Assembly: GCA_947095585.1 (NCBI GenBank)
Contig: OX352762.1
Coordinates: 95,578,249 to 95,642,248, forward strand
Reading direction: 5' to 3'
Source of the DNA: Nephrocerus scutellatus
Taxonomy: Eukaryota; Arthropoda; Insecta; Diptera; Pipunculidae
DNA: 64,000 nt
Under the pieces are notes generated by a model that saw only the letters and a list, made by a program, of their open reading frames with translations, made no database searches and was not told where the DNA came from. The translations under genes and the position numbers were made by a program. Shown here piece after piece: positions 10,976 to 21,990 of the stretch. How positions within the stretch are numbered: the stretch's first letter is position 1; the number at the start of each line of letters is the position of its first letter.

Positions 10976-11700
10976 AAACAACCCATAAAAATTAAAATTT
11001 TTCGTCTAAATTCTCTAATCGCAGAAATTGATATGGGAGCCCCTCGATCCTGGGCCATTTTTTTTTATTGTAGGAGAAAATCACCGAAACGGACATTTGA
11101 CATCAGATGTTAAAATTGAAAATGCTCAGATCATTTTATTCTGAGCACGTAGAGCACGCTCATACTCTGAGCAAATAAGAAACACGAACATTTATCTTGA
11201 GAACTCTTTGACTGCTCTGAACTAATTTATGAAAACGCGAAATGACAGAATATTGTGAAAACTTGTTGTTCTGTCTGTAAGTTGATATCGGCAACAAAAA
11301 ACGACATCGATAAAAATAAAATTCAGTAAATAAAAAAACAACCCATAAAAATTAAAATTTTTCATCTAAATTCTCTAATCGCAGAAATTGATATGGGAGC
11401 CCCTCGATCCTGGGCCATTTTATTTTTATTGTAGGAGAAAATCATCGAAACAGACATTTGACATCAGATGTTAAAATTGAAAATGCTCAGATCATTTTAT
11501 TCTGAGCACGTAGAGCACGCTCATGCTCTGAGCAAATAAGAAACACGAGCAGTTATCTTGAAAACTCTTTGACTGCTCTGAACTAATTTATGAAAACGCC
11601 AAATGACAGAATATTGTGAAAACTTGTTGTTCTGTCTGTAAGTTGATATCGACAACAAAAAAAACGACATCAATAAAAATACAATTCAGTAAATAAAAAA
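10976..11700 (+). repeat. Tandem duplication, 2 x 360 bp, within family C
   Basis: Two copies of one unit, 10981-11340 and 11341-11700, each starting ACCCATAAAAATTAAAATTT and differing at only a few positions. Each contains a hairpin TGCTCAGA-TCATTTTA-TTCTGAGCA and several further CTCTGAGCA/TGCTCAGA words. The high identity points to a recent duplication. Confidence 0.85.
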
Positions 11701-12741
11701 TGTAAGTTGAATTAAGCATAAAACATTTATGTCTCGTTTCATTTGCTGGGTTCATTTGTGCGTGAGCTAAGATTTCTCTCTCTCTCTCCACCACCAAAAC
11801 CATGCAGCGCAGCCGACTGCGCAGCACACACCGCACACAGTCCATAAAGGGCGACGAATATCTGATGCCAGTATAAATATTTAAAAAATGTATAAGGGCC
11901 TTGCGGCCGAACCCGGGAACCGATCACTACCAAATTTTCGAAAAAGTATTGTTTATTGGGTATACACATGTGTGTAAAATTTGAAGAAAATCGGGTAAAT
12001 TTTTTAAAATTTTTGTTTGGGAGCCCCCCGACCCCGCAGCCCGAGGGGCCTCAAAATTTAATAGAAAGTGTTGTCTCCGGAAATACACATGTGTGCAAAC
12101 TTTCAATAAAATCGGGCCATGGGAAGTGGGTTAAAAATTGATCGCAAGAATCCACGACAGACGACCGACGACCGACGACCGACGACCCACGGGCAAGTGA
12201 AGTTAATATAGAGAATTTAAAAATGTAAGTTGAATTAAGCATAAAACATTTATGTCTCGTTTCATTTGCTGGGTTCATTTGTGCGTGAGCTAAGATTTCT
12301 CTCTCTCTCTACCACCAAAACCATGCAGCGCAGCCGACTGCGCAGCACACACCGCACACAGTCCATAAATGGCGACGAATATCTGATGCCAGTATAGATA
12401 TTTAAAAAATATATAAGGGCCTTGCGGCCGAACCCGGGACCCGATCACTACCAAATTTTTGAAAAGTATTGTTTATTTGGTATACACATGTGTGTAAAAT
12501 TTGAAGAAAATCGGGTAAATTTTTTTAAATTTTTGTATGGGAGCCCCCCGACCCCGCAGCCCGAGGGGACTCAAAATTTAATAGAAAGTGTTGTCTCCGG
12601 AAATACACATGTGTGCCAAATTTCAATAAAATCGGGCTGTAGGAAGTGGGTTAAAAATTGATCGCAAGAATCCACGACAGACGACCGACGACCGACGACC
12701 GACCCACGGGCAAGTGAAGTTAATATAGAGAATTTAAAAAT
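11701..12741 (+). repeat. Tandem duplication, 2 x about 520 bp, within family C
   Basis: Units 11701-12223 and 12224-12741 each begin TGTAAGTTGAATTAAGCATA. They carry a CT microsatellite, a core with GCAGCGCAGCCGACTGCGCA, two family C monomers, a (CGAC)n run and the terminal block AAGTTAATATAGAGAATTTA. Near-identity shows a young duplication directly next to the 360-bp pair. Confidence 0.85.
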
Positions 12742-12806
12742 TATTTACAAGCCAAAATCGTTTATAATTGCGAATGTAAATCGCAAAAACTTATTCAAGG
12801 CAAAGG

Positions 12807-13066
12807 CTTTCATAATGCGAAACAAAGCCGAATTTTGAATTTATTTCAGTTCAGGAAGGTGAAATAAGGCCGAACATTGTTTGTGAAATAAATCCGAAGC
12901 AAATGTTTCCAGAATTCTGCCTTTTACTAGGAAGAAAACTAGGCTAGCTTTGCGTAATTAGTGTGTATAAATTCAAAGCGTAATAAAGCCGACTCAGCTT
13001 TATTTCGCATTTGAAAGTGAAAAAATGCTGCATTTCAAAATTCGGCTTTATTTCGCATTATGAAAG
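12807..13066. repeat. 33-bp inverted repeat element with repeated GAAATAAAGCCGA motif
   Basis: Arms 12807-12839 and 13034-13066 are inverted copies with one mismatch in 33. The motif GYGAAATAAAGCCGA or a close variant occurs about six times inside, in both orientations (near 12817, 12858, 12884, 12979, 12995, 13044). No coding. It could be a foldback/MITE-like element or a structured regulatory DNA; the class is unknown. Confidence 0.6.
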
Positions 13067-13164
13067 CGAAATAATTATGAAATGTGAAAAAGGGTCACCA
13101 AAATGAAAACGTAATTACTTGCAAAGTCTTACAGTTAAACTTTAAGGATTTTTTGTGATAAATT

Positions 13165-15480
13165 TACATAAACATTTGGAAATACTTGGATTGAGTGAAG
13201 TAATGTTGCTCGACGCGGGAAAGTACCAATCCCCAACGTGTAACACTGTACTACTCTACTCCAATACGGCGCGTCAGTCACGATCACACAGTGCTACGCC
13301 CCAACGAATCCCTCGACTGAGGATGAAAAGGACAACTTCTACAATTAGCTAAGCGTTGTATTTAATGCAACGCCAAACTGAGATATCGCCATCGTGATGG
13401 GGGACTTGAATGCCATGGTAGGCAACGAAAACGAAGGACTCAGACATGTGATTGGGAAGCACGGCCTCGACTAACGAAATGACAATGGTGAAAGATTTGT
13501 TGATTTCTGCAACACCAACCACCTTGTCGTAGGAGGCACCATGCTTGAGCATAATACCAGCCACAAAGTCGGCTTCCAGGCAATCGTCATCCAACCAAAT
13601 CGACCATGTGGCGATCAGCTGACGTTTTGGGAGCTGTCTTTTAGACGTTCGAAACACACGAGGAGCCAACATGGGATGGTACGGGATCATCACCTTATGG
13701 TAGCTACTGTCCAGTTACGTACTGCATCAGTCCAAAGACTTCCCAATATCATCCGAATGCGTAGGTATAACATCGATCGGCTAAAGATCCCCTCAGTACG
13801 CCTACAATTAAGAGATCATTTATCGCAAGGAGTGGAAGCAATCAGCTGCTCACTGCCGGATTAAAGAAAGTAAGCTAGTTAAAGCTCGTATTTTAGATAC
13901 CCTAACAGCAGTGAGGATCGAGTGAGAGCCTCTGTATCGAAGAAAAATGAAAGAAGTGCTGCGTAGTGTAAGACGTGACAAACGTAATTATAAGTACCAG
14001 CTCAAGCGATGGAAGGAGCATTTTTCTACGGTCCTTAACCGTGTGTTCGCCAACGATATGCACCCAAATCAAACGGAGCTGCCGGAAGTAACAATTTCCC
14101 GAATTCGTACCTCAACTCCCGATGAGATCGCTACCGCGATCAACGCACCATAGACCAACAAGTCGGTAGGACTAGACGGTATACCCGCAGAACTTCTGCG
14201 TCCCGCTCCAACAACTGCAGCATAGCTTTTATATCCTCTTGTAGAGAGAGCTTGGGAGGCAGAAAATTTCCCCGACGAGTGGAAGAATGGAATGATTGTC
14301 AAACTCCCTAAAAAAGGTGTGCGAAAACTGGAGAGGCCAAAGTAATAATTGAACGAATTAAGGAAAATCTGGAAGATACACTCGCACTGGATCCTCCTGT
14401 ATCGACCACATCAACAACCTTGCGGATCATTATTGAACAGTGCGTTGAATTCCGATCACCAATACATCTGCTGTTCGTCGATTTTGAGAAGTCGTTTTAC
14501 AGTGTCAACAGGCAGTTTATCTGGCTTGCCTTACGCAGGAGAGGTATACCAGATAAACTAATAGCTATTATTAAAGCATTTTATAAGATGGCTCTAAATG
14601 TCAAGTGCTGCATAGAGGAAAGCTGTCAGATGAATTCGAGATTCTTACTGGGGTACGACAACGTGCATTCTATCGCCGATACTTTTTTTGTTGGTGATTA
14701 GCGATGTGATTCGCGCAGATTGATCTACTGGAAACCGAGGAATTCGTTGGACTTCTTAGATCTCAACTCAAACATCTGGACTGCGCTGACGACATTTGTT
14801 CACTCTCACACAGAATTATAGAGCCGCACCAAATGACAACAAATGTGGAGAGGGAGGCAAATGTTGCGAGTTTGAAGATTAATACTGCCAAAACCAAAAT
14901 CATCAACCTCGCCACTAACTCAGTAACTCAAGTTAACATTGCTGGACAGCCGGTAGGGAGAGAGTAGAGTTTCCAATATCTTGGGAGTATTGTCAAAGGA
15001 ATGAATGGCGAAGGAATGAGTTTAGCTTAAACACCATGCTGCGACTGCTCCATTCAAATGTTGAAACTGTGCTGTTGTATGTGTGCACTTGAAAGGTGAC
15101 CGCTACTATCACAAAAAGATTACAAACGTTCGTAAAGAGGTGCCTACGGAGCATCTTAAGGGTTTTCTGGCCTAACCGTATCTGTATCGAACATCTTTAC
15201 CAGAGAACGGGTCAGGAACCAATAGGCACAACCATCCGACGGCGTAAGTGACAGCGGATTGGTCATACATTCCGAAGAGGCGAAAGTTCCATAGCAAACT
15301 ACCCAATGCAATGGAGTCCGTTATTTCAAGATGGTGGCGCAGAACAGTTGAGGAGGAGTCACGGGAATTGTGGAAGAGTTGGAGAGAGCTGAAGATCATT
15401 GCCAGGAACCGTACGCGATGGCGCGTAGGTGTAGTAGGGGCCATAGGACCCACAAGGGGATATAGGACATAAGTACAAAG
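13165..15480 (+). mobile_element. RTE-like LINE family D, copy 1, inactive
   Basis: A second RTE-type element, distinct in sequence from family B. Order: endonuclease N-terminus (ILGLSEV...DAGKYQSP near 13180), CYAPTNPSTEDEKDNFY near 13300, VMGDLNAMVG near 13395, NDNGERFVDFCN near 13480, DHHLMVATVQL near 13690, pre-RT segment to 14153, GLDGIPAELL near 14180, RT motif A region FVDFEKSFYSVNRQFIWLAL (about 14475-14535), LRRRGIPDKLIAI, a decayed DDICSLSH, FQYLGSIV near 14975 and a C-terminus with QRIGHTFRRGESS near 15255. Many stops, frameshifts and deletions, for example around 14340, inactivate it. Confidence 0.85.
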
Positions 15481-16530
15481 TAAGTCCTTATAGGATAGCA
15501 CATTATTTTATGCAATGGCTTATTTTACTTAACTTTTTCACATTATATTAATATTAGAACTATATCAAAAAATACGCACAACTATCGCTGATTTGTTAAC
15601 AGATTAACAATTTAAAAATTACAAAGTGATACGAGTATTATGCAGGTCTGCAAGATTTTTTAATTTGTGAAGCCGTAGCATTCGCTCCATGCATTTCACG
15701 TAACATAAAAACAAGTTTTTTGCAAACAAAAAACGAAAATCACGCAGCGAACTTTCCAACCACAAAATTTTCACTTTCAGTTTTTTTTGCACTTTTGATT
15801 TCAATATAAATCGAAAGTAAAAACGGGGAGAAAAAAACAAACAAACCGGAAAATCAAACAAACTGCACACTCACACAAAGCAAATATTATCAGCTGTATT
15901 GTGTCGTTTTCGCTGGTAACCGGTGTTTTTAATTTGCATACATTTAAGTTCCACAATATTAATATTCACAAGATAAGCGACACTTTCAGTTAAACGGCTC
16001 TTTCGCTTATTTCATTTCTCTTTTCCATTTATCTTTTATGCCATCGCTCATTGTGCAGCAGTTAAAGTTATTGAGTGTTTTTTTATTTGTAAATGTTGCT
16101 ATTTTTGCTAAAATTGAAGATGATGGCTGCATTTGTTTACTGCCAATAGAAGTAAATTATGTACAGTCATTCAAGAAGAATGTAATTAAATTGTATGTCG
16201 TGGACATTATTGATTAGGTTCTAGGAGATGAGATTATGATCAATTTTGTGGATTTTGTGGAATTTTATCTGTTTGTTGTATCTATATTTGTTTAGATAAT
16301 AAAAGTTTTTATAACCAGCTATTGGCAGTGGCATTTTAATTGTAGAGTACCTAGAACATCGTTTTATATTTATCGTAGACTTTTAACATTTTTTCATATT
16401 GAACCAAAGTGAAATTCACTAAAATTACAGAAAGTTCATCCAAATCCATCTTGAAAATACATTCCTTTTAGTTAAATTTTAGAAGTTTTTATAGCTAAAC
16501 TAGCTGAAACACCCAGCGTTGACTGGCTGC
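15481..16530. other. No gene; one TACGAGTA site
   Basis: AT-rich with TACGAGTA at 15630-15637. A minus-strand frame at 15619-15870 is not supported by any domain or splice site. Confidence 0.4.
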
Positions 16531-16850
16531 CCCCCACCACACAAAAAATAAACCCGGCTTTCTTAAAATTTTTTACACGTGTGAATCTCCGATGGACAAC
16601 ACCTATTGTAAAAATTTTACAGACACCGGCCCTGGGGTCGTGGGGCCTCATACAAATTTAAAATAAAAATTAACCCGATTTTGGTAAAATTTTATACACA
16701 TGTGTATCTCCGATGGACAAAACTTATAGGACATTATTTGAGCGAATGGGCCCTGAGGCCCGATGGCTGCCCGTATAAATTTTTTAAAAATTAGCCCGGT
16801 TTTCTTCAAATTTTAAACATATTTTATACCGATAGACAAAAGATTTTGTA
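16531..16850 (-). repeat. Composite repeat family C, copy 4 (monomers only)
   Basis: Two to three reverse-oriented monomers: ACACATGTGTATCTCCGATG, AACCCGATTTTGGTAAAATT, and GGCCCTGAGGCCCGATGG. Terminal blocks are missing. Confidence 0.65.
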
Positions 16851-17204
16851 GATGACGCCACAGGTCATATGAAGGAGACATACATTTATAAGCTTAAGCA
16901 TTTCTACAAGACAAAATGGTGACATTTTTCTTTGGTAGATTTTTAGAAGAAGATTAATATGATTCGATAAACTTGTGCGCGTTAATGGTAATTACCCACA
17001 CAATGCAATATTGGTTTGTTAGAATTTTATATCAATGCGATTTAAAGGCGATGCGTATTTGTTGGGTGTTAAGTAGAACTAGAGGCGAAATTAGACCGTA
17101 ATTCATAATTTTTGTCAAAGATTATACCTCTGTAATAATTGCATATATCTTTTTGAATGTTGTTCCACTACGTTAACTGCAAGCTATGCTATAGAAATTT
17201 TAAA

Positions 17205-17548
17205 AAAATACATAAAAATTAAAATTTTTCATGTAAATTCGCTAATAACCAAGCGACAGAATGTACTGAGAACTTGGTGTTCAATGCGTAGGTTGCAGCG
17301 CACACAGTCATTATAGTATGACGTGATCTGATGCCGCTAAAAAAATTGTATGAGAGCCCCCGACCTCGAATCCAGATCAGTAACAAATTTTAATAAAAAG
17401 TCTAGAAGATACACATGTATGCAGAATTTTAAGAAAAACGGGTTTTGGGAAGTGGGTTAAAAATTGATCGCATGATTCCACCAGCCACCGAGATACAACA
17501 CACAAAAAGACACATGCCGACGCGAAGTTAATATAGAGAAGTTTAAAA
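17205..17548 (+). repeat. Composite repeat family C, copy 5
   Basis: Complete short version: left block ATAAAAATTAAAATTTTTCA, core GCGCACACAGTCAT and GTGATCTGATGCCGCTA, one monomer, then GGGAAGTGGGTTAAAAATTG and GCGAAGTTAATATAGAGAAG. Confidence 0.75.
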
Positions 17549-18571
17549 TAACGATTTTTTTATTTCATTAAATTTTACGGAGGAAATGTGCGTGTTGAGT
17601 AGATCCACAGATAAACAACGGAAAAGTGCTTCATTAATTTTGTTTGGCATATGAAAGGTTAAAGGTAATCAGGGCCATTTCCGGACTCTTAAATTTAGCG
17701 TTGATTGCCTGAGACAGCAGCATTTTAATAATACTCGTATTTTTAAACGGATAGCCTTCAGAGTCCATTTAAAGGAATGCTGATGATGGGAAAAAATATT
17801 AATACAACTTCGGGTTGACTGTTATTATAGCAACACCAATGAACCCACTGCATCCGGCAACTTATTTTATTTTTATATTATTATTTAAATAAAAAAAATT
17901 TACTTGTATTTTGAGTTGTTATTGTCAGCAGCTGGTCGACATCTTCTTATCTTCGAAATGTAATTAATTTTTAATTTTTTTATTTTGGTAACACCAGTGT
18001 GATTAACCTCTGCGAAAGTTTTAATCCATATCCAGGACAAATTACCACAGAAAAGTAAAGTGAAGTGACACTGTATTATTTGATGAGTAATTTAGTGCAG
18101 TAACGAGAAATTAAGGAATGAATATTAATATCCCCTTTAATGTGTGATTCTCTTTAAATCTTTGTGGAAAACTTTACTTCGTCTTTTGCCTTTTTTTAAG
18201 TAGCATGTATTGTACTTTTACCTTAAGGGATTAATAGTGTTGACAGTGATTTTTTCCAAGATCAAGATGTTTTATGTTTTCCATTAGAACTCTCGAAAGG
18301 GATTTTCAGCCTTATAACCAAGACACATTGTCGTATTTAAGAAATTAAGAAGGGAAAATGAGGAGAAGTAAAAAAGCTATAAACAGCAAACATTCCTGGG
18401 GCGTTCAAGCGAATCTATTTCGACGAAGCTATTCGTTAACGCACAAACTTCGAGAATTTCGAGTATTCCAGTTTCTTCGATGCAAGAGCCAATGATGGAT
18501 AATTGCTCGAGTGTTACATTTCGCTTAGACGAAAGGAGATAGCATTGGGTATTGGAAATATAAATATAAAT
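17549..18571. other. No gene; one TACTCGTA site
   Basis: AT-rich with TACTCGTA at 17732-17739. Nothing else recognised. Confidence 0.4.
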
Positions 18572-19022
18572 ATAAGGCTGACATAATAGCAATCTAGGAG
18601 ATCCGGTGGACGGGGAATGGTGGTGGTGAATGGTGAACAGGTGTCATGCAAGACATCATGTGCTCGGGATTGGGTTTCTAGTCAGTACTCGTAAATGAAT
18701 GAAACCGATAAGAGCATGGTTGCTTAAAGTCAACAAAGCCTATGAACTTAACCATTACATCCAATCTTATGGTATATAAGGCAATAGTCATACCAGTACT
18801 TACATATGGATCCGAGACTTGGGTGCTTAGCAAAAATCATTCTGACCTCTTAGCCGCGTTCGAGAGAAAAGTCTTACGGAGAATTGTTGGCCATATATGT
18901 GAGGAAGGGCGATCCCGGAGACCCTATAATGACAAGATCTACGAGCGTTACCGCGATCGTGAAGAGAGTTAAGCTCGATAGGCTCCGCAGTAGAGCCATT
19001 GTAGATGATGATGATGATGATA
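18572..19022 (+). mobile_element. RTE-like family B, deletion derivative lacking the RT
   Basis: Endonuclease N-terminal sequence (AAGGCTGACATAATAGCAAT, GTGGACGGGGAATGG, CATCATGTGCTCGGG) is joined near 18712 directly to the C-terminal region. The latter is a readable frame from 18742 to 18972 with LTYGSETWVLSKNHSDLLAA. It ends in a (GAT)n tail at about 19004-19021. A 6-bp CTCGTA insertion within this copy creates TACTCGTA at 18686-18693. Confidence 0.85.
18686..18693. other. TACTCGTA insertion inside family B copy (excision-footprint candidate)
   Basis: Other B copies read CTAGTCAGCAAAAGAATGAA here; this one reads GTCAGTACTCGTAAATGAAT. Removing CTCGTA restores the exact spacing, with two substitutions left. 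That is a 6-bp insertion at a TA, the footprint left by Minos-type transposons. Confidence 0.6.
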
Positions 19023-19127
19023 ATCACAACATGTAGAAAAGTAAAGCGCTGGATTTTGATGGTATTCTTGTTGATATTTTCCAATTAGCGTCTAGGCAGA
19101 ACGGCTGCACCCAATCATAAGAAGTAC

Positions 19128-19740
19128 ATGCAAAAGTGAAAGACCATATAAACTCCTTGCGGATCGCCATAGAACATTCGAGAAGCACGTCGAGTATTGG
19201 TTTCTGCTTCAGTTGTTGTGTATTGATTTCGAAAAGATTTTTAGAGTGCAAATTTTTTGCTATTATTGAAAGCCTCCTATGGGATTGGATTAAGTGTCAC
19301 ATCAAGCAAAGTGGTATGTAACGATTTTAAGTCTAAAGTCGCGCCAGTGAATCAATCAACACAATCATACAACCAGTATCATTTCTGCTGGTCATTATGA
19401 CCTCAACAGTACAGCTCTGCTTACTAATAATAGCGGCGGCTAAATGACACGACGCACGTACTATGTTGACGTTATCTTTTTGCATTCACATAGAAAAATG
19501 GATCTCCATGAGTTGGTGCACAACCGGAAAATAAATCAAGAAGGGTTGTACTCAGTCTATGTAGGATCAAAACAAAATCGCCTAATCTTTTCAACATCAC
19601 CGTTTATTGAGGCATTGTTGGACAGTTTATTGGGAAAGTTGGTGACTTTCTTAGTCTATGAAGAATTGTCTCGACCGATGGTAGCACTTAAGTTGATGGT
19701 GGCAGCGGAAAGACCATAGCACGGTAACGAAACGTAATAT
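19128..19740 (+). pseudogene. RTE-like family D, heavily decayed fragment
   Basis: Recognisable scraps are DHINSLRIAIEHS near 19140, followed by a shifted CIDFEKIF (RT motif A neighbourhood), then a frame 19444-19719 with YYVDVIFLHSHRKMD, a decayed YADDI-LLSHR, and in another frame RIVSTDGST, the YLGSIVSTDGG segment. The order matches family D at 13.2-15.5 kb. The frame at 19444 is therefore not a gene. Confidence 0.6.
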
Positions 19741-20856
19741 TTAGATTTATAAGGTGAATATAACTAAAGATAAACAAGATCAAGTGCAGTTGATTTTGAA
19801 TTGCCAACTCAATGGAGGACAAAAAATAATGCTCATCAAGAGGGCAAGTCGAAACCACCTGTGAAACTACTTTATAAATACCAATCTACTTAAATTTATT
19901 CAAATCATAAAAATGTAATACAGGGCACATAAATGAATAATTGTCTTTTCTACGCAGAAATACCTCATCACAACAAAATAAAATTTGAATCTCAATAATT
20001 TCCAAATTATTATAAATTTTAAAATTCATCACTACTATTACAATGTTAAAAAAAGATATGCTTACTTCAAGTTAGGCATCCAATACATATCATCGCACCA
20101 TACAGCTTCATGGTATGTACTCGTATACTAATTCCGTCTTCCAACCAGTTTATGGCGTGGTCAGAAATCATTTAGGTATAATGTTGCTGAATGGGATGAC
20201 CTTTAACTTGAACTAGAAAACTGAATAGAAGCCGCTTTTTTTTCTCATTGTGGCTTTGTTAAAAGCCGAAACCCCTGACATTGGCCAGGGATAAAGTAGC
20301 GTTTATACGCTTCAAAGTCCAAGTTAGCCAAAGCCACAAGTACACGTACACAGGTACAAATACGCGTTTCCCGTAAATGTAATTGAAAAGGTAACCGACG
20401 CAGATTCATTGTGATTGTTTGTTTCATTTATGTTAATTACGAGTACAAGTACGTCGTATATACGTGATTTTTTATTTTTTTATTTGTTACCAAATTATCC
20501 AGAAATATGTATACAATAATCTGCCTTGTGGTTACCACAATCATTATCTGGCGTATACTAGTAGTAACGTTTTACTTAACATTGTATACTTATACTTTAA
20601 CTTAGTTTAAGTTAAAGGTATATTTTTTATAAGGTTTTCTCACAACAAGGAAACATTTTTGCCAATCTGTCGCATAAAGCACAAAAAACGGTTTAAATCC
20701 GAGGAACTTTTCAATGCAATTCATGAAGGTTCCCTAAAATTAATCTAATATTCTTCTTTGCAACGTACAAGAAGATTGCATGACCGGACATACATTCTAA
20801 GAATTTTATATTTTTATGTTTCCGTATATCGCGTGGGTTTATTTGATATAAGATAA
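19741..20856. other. No gene; two TACGAGTA/TACTCGTA sites
   Basis: AT-rich. TACTCGTA lies at 20118-20125 and TACGAGTA at 20438-20445. The minus-strand frame at 20245-20427 has no recognisable domain. Confidence 0.4.
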
Positions 20857-21542
20857 GGAACTCCACGACTGTTCTCAGTATGACGTAAATATTATTCTGG
20901 GGGATATGAATTCCAAAATAGGTAGGGAGACAGTATTCAGGCAGTCCATTGGAACCCATAGCTTACACGAGAACACGAATGATAATGGACAACGAGTCAT
21001 AGAGATTGCAGCAAGCAATAATTTGGTCGTTGCGAGTACAAGGTTTGCGCGTAAAAATATCCACAAAGCCACCTGGGTATCTCCCGATGGAGCCACTCGC
21101 AACCAGATAGACCACGTGTTGATAGACCGCCGCCACAACCCGAACCTGATGACGGTACGAACGTACCGAGGTGCCAACGTCGACTCGGACCACTATCTTG
21201 TTGGTATGGTGGTCCGAGCGCTATAATGATGAGATCTACGAGCGTTACCGCGATGTCGACATCGTGAAGAAAATTAAGCTCTGTAGGCTCCGGTGGGCAG
21301 GACACCTAGCTCGCATGAGCGAAAAGGATCCTGCTCGGAAAGTCCTTTGCGGTAGGATTTATGGAACACGAGAGCGAGGCGGGCCAAGCCTACGCTGGAA
21401 GGATGGCGTAGACCAGGACGCCCAGAGTTTAGGGATGCCAAACTGGATGACATCGGCTCGAAATCGGGTCCGGTGGAGAAACTTTTTGCGGGAGGCCAGG
21501 ACCGGACCGCGGTTGTAGAGCCAGGTATGATGATGATGATGA
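20857..21542 (+). mobile_element. RTE-like family B, endonuclease plus C-terminus, RT deleted
   Basis: A compact derivative in which the endonuclease C-terminal half is fused to the element C-terminus and the whole RT is missing. An intact frame 20906-21226 reads MNSKIG, RVIEIAASNNLVVAS, NQIDHVLIDRR and SDHYLVGMV; GDMN lies just upstream in the same frame. The junction near 21222 is followed by a second intact frame (about 21230-21517) with YNDEIYERYRDVDIVKK, WAGHLARMS and RWKDGVDQDAQSLGMPNW. The end is GTTGTAGAGCCAGGTATGA plus (TGA)n. It is the best preserved family B sequence here, so it may be the youngest insertion. Confidence 0.85.
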
Positions 21543-21885
21543 TAAATTTAAGAATTATAAACTTGTATTTTGTTAATGAATTATTGTAAATGAATAAAAA
21601 ATCTATCTAATCTAATCTAATATTCGTAATGCAGCGATGATTCCTGTACTTTATTTACCTCTATTTTATTTAGTTGTTTTGAGGAGGAGATGTCAAGTTA
21701 TAAAGAAAACATAACTTTTGTTGAAATATCTTCGTCAACATAATGAAAAGAAGAAACATAGGAAAGCGTAATGCAAGCGAGTGAAACTGAGCTGTACGCC
21801 AGGCAACTCACATCTTGTCTGCTTTGACGAGTACGCGCAGCTAATGTCTAGTGTGCGGTTGTCTGTTGAAACACACGTGAGCGAG
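21543..21885. other. No feature recognised
   Basis: AT-rich; the overlapping frames at 21735-21977 and 21781-22014 run into a short family B scrap and are not genes. Confidence 0.4.
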
Positions 21886-21990
21886 GTATGCCGAAATGGA
21901 AGATATCTGATCGAAATCGGAATCGGTGGAAAGATTTTTTGGAGGAGGCTAAGACCGGACCATGGTTGTATAGCCAAATATGATGATGAT
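21886..21990 (+). mobile_element. RTE-like family B, 3' end scrap
   Basis: About 105 bp matching the last coding residues and tail: CGAAATCGGAATCGGTGG, AGGAGGCTAAGACCGGACC, GGTTGTATAGCCAAATATGA and (TGA)n. Confidence 0.75.

Noticed and set aside
10976..11700. Regularly spaced repeats as a CRISPR-like array
   Set aside because: Units are long tandem duplicates without spacer structure, in a eukaryotic repeat context.
11956..12661. Similar peptides (IHMCVKFEENRVNF) repeated at 9310, 11956, 12422 and 54529
   Set aside because: They follow from nucleotide identity of family C monomers. Adjacent monomers within the same frame are read in different phases, so there is no conserved reading frame.
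20875..21305. Overlapping minus-strand frames
   Set aside because: Antisense shadows of the family B endonuclease.
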